DNA of 64,000 bases from CALVUJ01 sp045128835 (GTDB lineage Bacteria > Bacillota_I > Bacilli_A > RFN20 > DUOF01): contig JBGVRX010000002.1 in the NCBI GenBank assembly GCA_045128835.1, positions 1-64,000 of the forward strand, written 5' to 3'. How positions within the stretch are numbered: the first letter of the stretch is position 1; each line of letters begins with the position of its first letter. This document shows positions 7,982 to 15,496 of this stretch, piece after piece. The translations under genes and the position numbers were made by a program. Under the pieces are notes generated by a model. It saw only the letters and a list, made by a program, of their open reading frames with translations. It did no database searches and was not told where the DNA came from.

Positions 7982-9664
7982 TTATCTCCTAGTAGTGATT
8001 GCTTCGTTTGATTTAACATTTCCATTCTGGATATTTAAACTAGTTGTAGCAAAACTGTTTTTACAGTTTTGACGATCATAATTAAATATGGAATTAAATA
8101 TTGTTTCAAACATTACATTAGAAGCGTATTCTTTCGCTTCTTCTTTATTCATTTTAAAACATTTTTCGGATACTGTTTCAAGTGCTTGCTTTGTCACATC
8201 AAGAGGAATAGGTTTACTAGCATCTAAACATTCCCAAATAGCTTCAAATAAACTTGTATGTTCTTTTTGTGCTTTAGTTAGAGCTTGTCTTCCAAGTGAG
8301 GTATCTAAATGTTTTAAAGTGTTATTTATAGTTTTGTTGTTAATTGTTCTATCGTGTTCATCTATGTTTTTATTAAAGTAACATGTTCTTTTGTTATCTA
8401 ATAAGGTGCTATGTCTAAAGTAGTCTACTTTAACTCTTTTCTTAGTAGCAGTGATATTAAATGTATCTTCAGTAGGCACCATGAATTTAGATAATAAGTT
8501 TGATGGAGATGAGGTTAAATCAACATCGTAATAGCCTTCAATATTGTATTTTTCATCGTTTACATATACATTGTTTAAAGCGTGTAATATTGAGTTTTCA
8601 TCGTTGTCTTGATATATTTGATGAACAACTTTAATATTAGGGTCATTCAGTTCTTCAAATATAGCTTCGAATATTAAAGAATAACTAACACATACCATTT
8701 GATTTGAATTTAAAACACTATATAAATCTTGGGCTGAATTGTTTTTTAGGTTATATTCTTTTTCGGTTAAAAGTTTTCTAACGTAAATAAGTTTTTCATA
8801 AGGTGATAAATTGCTTTTCTTTAATTGATTAGCTACTGTTTTTATAATTGAATTAGCGTGTAATATTTGTTCTTTATCTACGATATTATTTCCAGAATAA
8901 AATTTCAGACTATAATCTTTAGAGTAATTGAATTTTATATATTTCTCTAAGAACAATAGGTTTTTAAATTCTTCACTGTTGTAATAGTAGTGCTTAGAAT
9001 AGAAGCAAATATCAAACTTTCTATCTGGGTAATTTTTCTTTAAGAAATCAACTAATTCTTTTGCTTTTCTTAATTGATCTTTACCAAATTCATCGGTATT
9101 AGTTATAGTAAGCGCAAGAAGGTTGTTTTCTAAATTTGGTATAACACTTTTAGCGGATTCTATTAAGTCATCATTTATTTCGCAACCTTGTTTTATTATT
9201 AATTCTTCAAAATTATCGTATTTAGTTTGAGTGAAAGGATTGTTCTCTATTAGTGTTGTTTGTCTTGAAAAAATAAGTTCTTTTTCACCATTTTCATTAA
9301 CTTTAGTAAATTTCTCAAGGTATTGTTCAAGTTCAGAAGGAGAACAAGCATATACGGAATTAAGTTTAATTACAATATTGTGTTCTTTTGCATAATCAAG
9401 AACAAATTTCCAATCTTTATAAGTTCCAGGCATGCCAGCATCAAGGTTAAAAGCAATATTAAAATGATTATTTTCACTAATGATTCTTTTATCGTCAATT
9501 AAATTCTTTAAGGCTTTTAATTTTTGATCATATAATTCTTTTTCAAAAGGGTATGTTAAATTAAGAGAAACAAAGTCTCCAGGTTTCAAAGTGTTTTGTG
9601 TTGTAAAAGGTTGGGTAACTACAGAAAATAAAGTTAACTCTTTACGGTTACGCAAATTAATCAT
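7982..9664 (-). CDS. Transglutaminase-like cysteine-fold protein
   Basis: A 560-residue cytoplasmic protein. The central part shows a transglutaminase-like core: a helix YEKLIYVRKLLTE, then Cys at about residue 325 in MVCVSYSLIFEAIFEE, then His in ILHALNNVYVND, then Asp in YYDVDLT. This is the Cys-His-Asp order of the superfamily. The N-terminal 250 residues alternate strands and helices and may form a separate domain. The ATG used has AGGGGTGAT upstream; the longer frame lacks a site. Co-transcribed with the 90-residue gene downstream. Whether it is a protease, cross-linker or inactive is unknown. Confidence 0.75.
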   Translation of the reverse strand: MINLRNRKELTLFSVVTQPFTTQNTLKPGDFVSLNLTYPFEKELYDQKLKALKNLIDDKRIISENNHFNIAFNLDAGMPGTYKDWKFVLDYAKEHNIVIKLNSVYACSPSELEQYLEKFTKVNENGEKELIFSRQTTLIENNPFTQTKYDNFEELIIKQGCEINDDLIESAKSVIPNLENNLLALTITNTDEFGKDQLRKAKELVDFLKKNYPDRKFDICFYSKHYYYNSEEFKNLLFLEKYIKFNYSKDYSLKFYSGNNIVDKEQILHANSIIKTVANQLKKSNLSPYEKLIYVRKLLTEKEYNLKNNSAQDLYSVLNSNQMVCVSYSLIFEAIFEELNDPNIKVVHQIYQDNDENSILHALNNVYVNDEKYNIEGYYDVDLTSSPSNLLSKFMVPTEDTFNITATKKRVKVDYFRHSTLLDNKRTCYFNKNIDEHDRTINNKTINNTLKHLDTSLGRQALTKAQKEHTSLFEAIWECLDASKPIPLDVTKQALETVSEKCFKMNKEEAKEYASNVMFETIFNSIFNYDRQNCKNSFATTSLNIQNGNVKSNEAITTRR

Positions 9665-9710
9665 ATATATCACCCCTATAAGCACTTATAAAATCATTAT
9701 ATCATATAAA

Positions 9711-9720
9711 TTGTATACAA
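9711..9720. promoter_or_regulatory. Palindrome TTGTATACAA upstream of the transglutaminase-like gene
   Basis: A perfect 10-bp palindrome lies just upstream of a leftward TATAAT (9698-9703). Its position is compatible with an operator, but one short palindrome in AT-rich DNA is weak evidence. Confidence 0.3.
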
Positions 9721-9818
9721 AAGAAGATATTAATTTTATTAAGGTATCTTTAATGTTGCAATATTAAGTATTTAAGGTTATTATGATAATAACAAAAAGA
9801 TACTATGAGGTGAGATTA

Positions 9819-10703
9819 ATGGTTGAATTAACAGAAGAAGAGTTTTTAAAAACATATGACAGTTCTAAATATGAAAAACCTTCAGTAACTGTAGATGTTT
9901 TAATTTTTACTATTTTTAATAAGAAAAGTGATAACTATCGTAAATTGGATGATAAAAAATTATCTTTATTATTAATAAAAAGAGGAGGACATCCTTATAA
10001 AGATAAATGGGCAATTCCTGGTGGGTTTGTAAATATGGATGAATCTTTAGAAGAAGGCGCTAAAAGAGAGTTAAAAGAAGAAACTAATGTAGAGAATGTT
10101 TATGTAGAACAATTATATACTTATGGTGATGTAAATAGAGATCCTAGAATGAGAGTTATAAGTAGTGCGTATATGGCTTTAGTTAATAGTGATAAGGTTA
10201 ATGTTAAAGCAGGAGATGATGCAAGTGACGCTCGTTGGTTTAATATCGATTATAAACTTATTTCTAGAACGGTTAATAAAGAGAAAAGAGAAACAGTTGA
10301 TAGATATAAGATTGTTTTAACAAGTGATGAAATAGTGGTTACTAGTGAAATAGAAAACACAGAAACTTATGTAAATGGTCACAAGGAAAGAACAACTAAA
10401 ATCATTGATAAAGGTGATTTAGCATTTGATCACTGTAAGATAATTGGTTATGCAATAGAAAGACTTAGAAATAAAATAGAGTACACTGATATTGCTTTTA
10501 ACTTAATGAATGAATATTTTACTTTAAGTGAACTTCAACAAGTTTATGAAATTATTTTAGATAAAGAATTACTAAAAGCTAACTTCAGAAGGAAAATAAA
10601 TGAAATGGTAATTGAAACTAATAAATATAGCGAAAAAAAAGGAGGGTATAGACCCTCAAAATTATTTAAATTTAATTATGAATATATAAGTAAAGGCGAA
10701 TAA
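9819..10703 (+). CDS. Nudix hydrolase with C-terminal winged-helix-like domain (NrtR-like)
   Basis: 294 residues. The Nudix box is complete: GGFVNMDESLEEGAKRELKEE. A C-terminal part of about 100 residues (FDHCKIIGYAIERLRNKIEY, FTLSELQQVYEIIL, NFRRKI) matches the winged-helix extension of NrtR-type proteins and related ADP-ribose/ADP-sugar pyrophosphatases. It could hydrolyse a nucleotide derivative or act as a metabolite-sensing regulator; the box looks catalytically competent. A region of about 60 residues with DEIVVTSEIENTETYVNG separates the two parts. Start: ATG preceded by GAGGTGAG, 12 codons into the longest frame. No NAD-synthesis genes adjoin it. Confidence 0.88.
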   Translation: MVELTEEEFLKTYDSSKYEKPSVTVDVLIFTIFNKKSDNYRKLDDKKLSLLLIKRGGHPYKDKWAIPGGFVNMDESLEEGAKRELKEETNVENVYVEQLYTYGDVNRDPRMRVISSAYMALVNSDKVNVKAGDDASDARWFNIDYKLISRTVNKEKRETVDRYKIVLTSDEIVVTSEIENTETYVNGHKERTTKIIDKGDLAFDHCKIIGYAIERLRNKIEYTDIAFNLMNEYFTLSELQQVYEIILDKELLKANFRRKINEMVIETNKYSEKKGGYRPSKLFKFNYEYISKGE

Positions 10704-10731
10704 ATATATTACAAATAAAAGTATACTTTTT

Positions 10732-10754
10732 AAGAGGCATATGCCTCTTTTTTA
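10732..10754 (+). terminator. Terminator of the Nudix gene
   Basis: AAGAGGC, ATAT loop, GCCTCTT, followed by a T-run. Confidence 0.85.
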
Positions 10755-10832
10755 TTATAAGAATAAAGAAAAATAAGGAGATATTTAAAGGGACAATAAA
10801 ATTAAAAACTTTAGAAAAATATTTAAAATTTA

Positions 10833-10952
10833 TTATTTGGTTTTATTTGTTTGATTGTTTAATGGATAAAAAGGCTTAGGACCAACTTTATCTTCACAAT
10901 TGCATTTTTTCTTTTTGCTTGGATCACTAGTGTTTGGCTTGTTATTCATCAT
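10833..10952 (-). CDS. 39-residue small protein with CNC motif
   Basis: A short leftward frame in an otherwise empty gap of 363 bp. It starts with two consecutive ATG codons preceded by AAGGAAG at ideal spacing, and ends with TAA. The product is hydrophilic: Asn/Lys/Pro-rich, a KKKK stretch, then CNCED, then VGPKPFYPLNN. The paired cysteines could bind a metal, but nothing else supports this. The clean ribosome binding site is the main argument that it is real. No similar family comes to mind. Confidence 0.6.
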   Translation of the reverse strand: MMNNKPNTSDPSKKKKCNCEDKVGPKPFYPLNNQTNKTK

Positions 10953-11066
10953 TTTCACTTCCTTTCTTAATATAACATATGAAAGAAAATAAAAATGATG
11001 TAGGTGGTTTGTTTATTTTTTATAAATTAAGAAAAAAGATAATGCATATATTGTAATGGTGATTAG

Positions 11067-12371
11067 ATGAAATTTTATTTTATAGGAATTAAAGGAAGTG
11101 GTATGTCTTCTTTAGCAATGTTAGTAAAGGATAAAGGCCATGAAGTAAGAGGTAGTGATGTAGGGGAATATATTTTTACGGAAGAGGAATTAAATAAAAG
11201 AACTATACCTATTTTATCTTTTAATAAAAATAATATAAATAAAGAAGATATTGTAATAATTGGTCATAAATTTATTGATAGTGATAATGAAGAAGTTGTT
11301 AAAGCAAAAAGAGAAAATAAATGGTATGAATATAATGAATTTATTAGTGAGTTTATTAAAGATTACTTTAGTATTTCTGTGTGTGGAAGTCACGGTAAAA
11401 CCAGCACGACATCACTAGTAATGAATATTTTAAATGAAGTAGATAATTGTGGTTATTTAATTGGTGATGGGAGTGCGCATATAGGAGACAATAGTAAATA
11501 TTTTGTTTTTGAAGCGTGCGAGCAGAAAGAACATTTTTTGAAGTATTCAAGTGATATTATTTTAATTAATAACATTGATTATGATCATGTAGATTATTTT
11601 AAAACGGAAGATGATTATATAAATGCTTTTTATAAATTTGCTAAACAAGCTAAAGAGAAAGTTATCGTTAATGGAGATGATTTATATTTATCTAAATTAG
11701 ATAATGTGATGAAATTTGGAATAAGTGATAAGAATGATGTTTATGCTCAAAACATTGTCGAAGATGTAACTGGTATAAGTTATGATTTGTATTATAATAA
11801 GGCCTTTATTAAAAGAATAAGTTTACCTTTTTATGGTCATCACATGGTTTATAATTCTTTAAGTGCAATAACGGTAGGTTTGTATTTGAATTTAGATATA
11901 GACATTATTGAGAATGGTTTGAAAAAGTTTAAGGGAGTAAAAAGGAGATTTAATGAATTAATTATAAATGATTGTATTTATATAGATGATTATGCTCATC
12001 ATCCAAGTGAGATTAGAGCAACAATTAAAGCGTGTAAACAAAAATATCCTAATAAGAAAGTAATCGCTTTTTTCAGGGGAGATAGATACTCTAGAATTTA
12101 TAAGTTTGCTAGTGAAATAGCTGCTGCTTTAGAACTTGCAGATTCTTGTTATGTTTTACCGTTTCCTTCAAGTTCTGTTAAAGAAGAAGGTATAGATATT
12201 GATGAAACTTACTTAATGTTATATTCAAATAGAATAAGATTAATAGATGAAAAAGAAACAGAGTTATTGTCAAATTTTAAAGATTGTGTGTATCTGTTTA
12301 TGAGTTCTAAAAACATGAAAGACATACAAAATAAAATCATAGAAACTAAAGAAGCAAAATTGATGAGATAA
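11067..12371 (+). CDS. murC: UDP-N-acetylmuramate--L-alanine ligase (MurC)
   Basis: A 434-residue ATP-dependent Mur ligase that adds L-alanine to UDP-N-acetylmuramate in peptidoglycan precursor synthesis (cytoplasm). Seen: N-terminal nucleotide-binding GIKGSGMSSLA, ATP loop GSHGKTSTT, the YDHVDYF region, and C-terminal DDYAHHPSEI, which is diagnostic of MurC. The usual FQPHTYSR-like loop reads FRGDRYSR here, a deviation in a normally conserved stretch. GGTGA lies 5 nt before the ATG. Monocistronic in this context. It implies the organism makes a cell wall. Confidence 0.93.
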   Translation: MKFYFIGIKGSGMSSLAMLVKDKGHEVRGSDVGEYIFTEEELNKRTIPILSFNKNNINKEDIVIIGHKFIDSDNEEVVKAKRENKWYEYNEFISEFIKDYFSISVCGSHGKTSTTSLVMNILNEVDNCGYLIGDGSAHIGDNSKYFVFEACEQKEHFLKYSSDIILINNIDYDHVDYFKTEDDYINAFYKFAKQAKEKVIVNGDDLYLSKLDNVMKFGISDKNDVYAQNIVEDVTGISYDLYYNKAFIKRISLPFYGHHMVYNSLSAITVGLYLNLDIDIIENGLKKFKGVKRRFNELIINDCIYIDDYAHHPSEIRATIKACKQKYPNKKVIAFFRGDRYSRIYKFASEIAAALELADSCYVLPFPSSSVKEEGIDIDETYLMLYSNRIRLIDEKETELLSNFKDCVYLFMSSKNMKDIQNKIIETKEAKLMR

Positions 12372-12373
12372 CC

Positions 12374-12402
12374 TTGTTTTAAAAGATTAAAAAACTTATA
12401 AT
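12374..12402 (+). promoter_or_regulatory. Promoter of the MORN/leucine-rich protein gene
   Basis: TTGTTT, 17-nt spacer, TATAAT, 37 nt before the ATG. Confidence 0.55.
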
Positions 12403-12439
12403 TATTTTGTGAAATTATTAATAGTTTAGGGGTAATAAT

Positions 12440-14755
12440 ATGTCAGTAACAATAAAACATCCAGTAAGGAAAATGACTTATAAAAATATGACTTATTTTG
12501 GGGAGATAACGGTTGAAAATGAAAAAAGAGTTCCTTGTGGAGCTGGGTTATATAGGCTCGATAATTACAGCTTTGTAATGTGTGAAAAGGTGTATAAAGA
12601 CACTTTAAATGGAATGACTATTTTAGCAAGGGGTAATTCTGGGAAATTAACTTACTATGAAAGAGGAATTGCTTATGGCCCATGTATAGAGTTTAATGAT
12701 GAGAAGGATATTGTTTTTTCAAATACAAATGAATATGGAAAACAAGTAAAATTTAAAATCATTTTAAAAAAAGATGGCACTTATTACATTTCTCAATATA
12801 ATGATTACGGGGATTTTAATCATCGAGTTTTATCGTTTAAAAAAGGTTTATTTTGTTTAGAATATAGAAACTTAGAGGAAAAAGAGAGAACTGCGGTTAT
12901 CGAAAAGAAAGTTGGATGGAATTTTAAATATCCGTTTGTAAGAATGTTTTTAATGCCATATGAGGATAAACACAAAGGAGTAGCACCAGCAAAAATAATT
13001 CAAGTTGGTAATGATTACATATATAGGGGTGGTGCTCAATCGCCGACTTTTATAACGAATTCAGAGGTGATGAACAACACCAATTATAATTACTACGACT
13101 TTGTAAAGGCACATGATTGGAAAGATTACGTAGAAGATAGGCGTGGGAAATTGCATAATGCATTTTATGAATGTAGATTAGATGGTTATGCGATAGATTA
13201 TATAGATGATGAAAGTTTATATTTTGGGGAAGTTGATGATGATAGACTTGGTGGAATCTGCTGTAGAAAATATAAAGATTACGATTATCTTGGATATGCA
13301 GAGCACACTGCTCAAACTCCAGATAGAACAGGAATGAAAGTTTACAAAAACGGAGTAATTGAATTTGGTAGTTTCGTTGGTGAGGAAGATGTAAGGTTTG
13401 AAATTTATAATGATTTCTTGCTCATTAAATCGTATGATAAGAAGCAAATGCGAGGTAATTATTATAAACTATATTTTAATACATTTGATTTAGAGGAATA
13501 CTCTATAAATGATGAATTACTTGAAAAAATAACTTATCCTGAAGTAAGTGAAGATATGAAGAAAGATGATAATAAAAAGGCGGTTATTAAAACAGAATTA
13601 ACTGGTGAAGATCTTCTTGATAATGCAGCAAAATCAGAATTAAGTATCTATGAATATACGTCTCCTACACCAAACGCTATCGAGATTTATGGATTGAAAA
13701 AAGCAATTACAGTCAGTGATTTTTATGTTTTTGATGTTGTTACAAAGATAAAAACGGGAACTTTTAGTGGAGATAGTGGAATCAAGAGACTGCGTTTGCC
13801 TAGAAACTTAAAAACTCTTGAAAAAGGTAGTTTGAACGGAATGAAGGAAATGACGTCATTAAAATTCCATGGTAATTCTCAAATTTCAGAAATCCCTAGC
13901 GATGTTTGCGATTGCCCTAAATTAAAAGAAATTGGTTTCCCAAGAAGTGTAAAACGTATTGCTTCAGGGGCTTTTAGCGAATGTAAAAACTTAACTTATG
14001 TTTCAATATATGAGGGTACTGAGGTGGAGAGTGGTGCTTTTCCAAAAAAATGTGGAGTGCATATTATTTATGAAAAAAGTAGTAATAGCATATTTAATGT
14101 AAATAATAAGAAAGAAAAAGAGCAAAAAGTTAAGTCTGGCAAAATTATAAAAAAAGAAAAGCCTTATAAATCTAAGCGCCATACATCGTTGGGGAAAAAA
14201 ATAATGCGTTCCATAGCGCGTCCGTTTAAGTTGTTAGTTGAATTTTTTGAGGTAATATTTTCTTTTCTTGCTAAACCGTTTAGAGCACTAGGGAAATTAT
14301 CTAGTTCATTAGGAATAGAAACTAATATCTTTTCTATAATATCGATACTAGTAATGACTGTGACCGCTTTAATGAATGTTTTTAAAGTTAATGTAGCAAT
14401 TAACGAATGGGCTACCGGTAACATGGATGTTATAACAGGATTGTTCGGCATGCATCTTGTGAATTTAATTACAACCAATATGTCGCAAAGTGTTTTATTA
14501 AACATTATATTAGCGATATTAATTTTGGTGGCTTTTGCCCTAGATTTAATTATTAATGTTTTAGTTTTAGTTTTGTTTTTAGTATACATGATTTTATTCT
14601 TTGTTATAGGTTTTGCTTATGCACTTGCTGTACCAATTGGAATGCTTATTTTTGCAATTGTAGGGCTAACCCAAAAAAGGAGCGCAACTAACATAATAAT
14701 TTTATTATTAGATATAGGTTTAATAGTTTTATTCTATGTAGGAATTAGCCTTTAG
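12440..14755 (+). CDS. Multi-domain protein: MORN-like, leucine-rich and C-terminal membrane segments
   Basis: 771 residues. The N-terminal part (to about 370) has Tyr/Gly-rich segments such as YFGEITVENEKRVPCGAG and YFGEVDDDRLGG that resemble MORN repeats. Residues about 410-555 form BspA-type leucine-rich repeats (TFSGDSGIKRLRLPRNLKTL, SLNGMKEMTSLKF, AFSECKNLTYVSIYE). A Lys-rich linker follows. The last 130 residues hold about five membrane helices, starting near IFSIISILVMTVTALMNVF. There is no signal peptide, so the repeats are probably cytoplasmic and the protein is tail-anchored by a polytopic domain. Function unknown. A terminator follows directly. Confidence 0.75.
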   Translation: MSVTIKHPVRKMTYKNMTYFGEITVENEKRVPCGAGLYRLDNYSFVMCEKVYKDTLNGMTILARGNSGKLTYYERGIAYGPCIEFNDEKDIVFSNTNEYGKQVKFKIILKKDGTYYISQYNDYGDFNHRVLSFKKGLFCLEYRNLEEKERTAVIEKKVGWNFKYPFVRMFLMPYEDKHKGVAPAKIIQVGNDYIYRGGAQSPTFITNSEVMNNTNYNYYDFVKAHDWKDYVEDRRGKLHNAFYECRLDGYAIDYIDDESLYFGEVDDDRLGGICCRKYKDYDYLGYAEHTAQTPDRTGMKVYKNGVIEFGSFVGEEDVRFEIYNDFLLIKSYDKKQMRGNYYKLYFNTFDLEEYSINDELLEKITYPEVSEDMKKDDNKKAVIKTELTGEDLLDNAAKSELSIYEYTSPTPNAIEIYGLKKAITVSDFYVFDVVTKIKTGTFSGDSGIKRLRLPRNLKTLEKGSLNGMKEMTSLKFHGNSQISEIPSDVCDCPKLKEIGFPRSVKRIASGAFSECKNLTYVSIYEGTEVESGAFPKKCGVHIIYEKSSNSIFNVNNKKEKEQKVKSGKIIKKEKPYKSKRHTSLGKKIMRSIARPFKLLVEFFEVIFSFLAKPFRALGKLSSSLGIETNIFSIISILVMTVTALMNVFKVNVAINEWATGNMDVITGLFGMHLVNLITTNMSQSVLLNIILAILILVAFALDLIINVLVLVLFLVYMILFFVIGFAYALAVPIGMLIFAIVGLTQKRSATNIIILLLDIGLIVLFYVGISL

Positions 14756-14781
14756 AGTCTTCAATTTTGAAGACTTTTTTT
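14756..14781 (+). terminator. Terminator
   Basis: AGTCTTC, AATTTT loop, GAAGACT, followed by T-run. Confidence 0.85.
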
Positions 14782-14870
14782 ATTGGAATAATGAATTTTA
14801 AAAATAAGCAAATAATAAATGTGACGATGTTAAAAAGAAAGATTATTTATTATAAAAAAGGAAGGTTTTT

Positions 14871-15224
14871 ATGTCAGGGAAAAAGATGCTTTGTTTTGCT
14901 CTAGGGATTGCTGTAGGAGTGGGGATAACTTATTTTTATGGAAACTCAAATGGGGTAGAACAAAAAACTAAATGTTTAAAAAGAAAATTAAAGAAGATTG
15001 AAAAAGATATGGGGAGAGCTTTGGAGAAACTAAAACCGGAGCAACTACAAAAATATAAAAAGGAATTAGAATCAAGTTATAAAGAACTTATGCATAAGGT
15101 AGACAGTTTGACAATTAAAGATATTAAGGATAAAACTAGTGACGCCTTAAATTCAATAAAAGAACATATTAAATTTCTTTCTAATAAAATTTCTTCATTA
15201 ATGAAACCTGAAGAAAATAATTAA
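14871..15224 (+). CDS. Small membrane-anchored coiled-coil protein
   Basis: 117 residues. A single hydrophobic segment near the N-terminus (MLCFALGIAVGVGITYFYG) is followed by a Lys/Glu-rich helical region. The layout resembles YtxH-like stress proteins, but no diagnostic motif is visible. AAGGAAGG precedes the ATG. Directly downstream lie three structured RNA elements that end in T-runs and would form the 3' part of this transcript. Confidence 0.65.
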   Translation: MSGKKMLCFALGIAVGVGITYFYGNSNGVEQKTKCLKRKLKKIEKDMGRALEKLKPEQLQKYKKELESSYKELMHKVDSLTIKDIKDKTSDALNSIKEHIKFLSNKISSLMKPEENN

Positions 15225-15237
15225 CATCGTTTAAATG

Positions 15238-15315
15238 AAAAAGATTAAGGAAAGTTAGACACTAGTTTGCTAAATGGTTAGAAGTAAGTAGTCTATAAGC
15301 CTTAATCTTTTTTTT
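15238..15315 (+). ncRNA. Tandem structured RNA motif, copy 1
   Basis: Outer helix of 13 bp (15238-15250 with 15300-15312) ends in GG/CC toward the inside and runs into a T-run. Inside: AAAGT, then a 5-bp helix TAGAC (15256-15260) with GTCTA (15291-15295), then ACTAG, a small hairpin CTAA/TTAG (15270-15281), the conserved AAGTAAGTA, and TAAG before the closing CC. The same order and spacing recur in the next two copies with different helix sequences. Unrecognised class. Confidence 0.7.
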
Positions 15316-15317
15316 GT

Positions 15318-15390
15318 AGATCGGAGAGTTTGCTACTAGTTTTCTTTACAGGATAATAGAAGTAAGTAAGCAGTAAGCCGATCTTTTTAT
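15318..15390 (+). ncRNA. Tandem structured RNA motif, copy 2
   Basis: Outer helix AGATCGG (15318-15324) with CCGATCT (15378-15384), then TTTTTAT. Inside: AGAGT, helix TTGCT (15330-15334) with AGCAG (15369-15373, one G-U pair), ACTAG, a hairpin about 15344-15359 with loop CAGGA, conserved AAGTAAGTA, TAAG, CC. The helices differ in sequence from copy 1 while unpaired stretches are the same, which is compensatory variation. Confidence 0.7.
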
Positions 15391-15395
15391 GCTAT

Positions 15396-15496
15396 AAACT
15401 TTTGGGGAGTTTATTGCTATTAATAGATGCCTATAACTTTCGTTATAAGCATTATTCCTCAGATAGAAGTAAGCTAATAATAAGCCAAAAGTTTTT
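15396..15496 (+). ncRNA. Tandem structured RNA motif, copy 3
   Basis: Outer helix of 10 bp AAACTTTTGG (15396-15405) with CCAAAAGTTT (15485-15494), then T-run. Inside: GGAGT, helix TTATT (15411-15415) with AATAA (15476-15480), GCTAT, an enlarged hairpin arm with a TATAAC/GTTATA stem and TTTC loop (15432-15447), conserved AAGTAAGCT, TAAG, CC. The last T-run touches the stop of the convergent leftward gene. Confidence 0.7.

Noticed and set aside
14164..14589. Leftward open frame of 141 codons
   Set aside because: It is antisense to the membrane segments of the 12440 gene, lacks a ribosome binding site and has an unlikely composition.
15238..15496. Type III toxin-antitoxin RNA repeats or a CRISPR array
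   Set aside because: No ToxN-like or Cas gene adjoins, and the elements vary in helices and length rather than being near-identical repeats.
15238..15496. Ordinary stacked terminators only
   Set aside because: Plain terminators would not share long identical internal unpaired segments and a second covarying helix.
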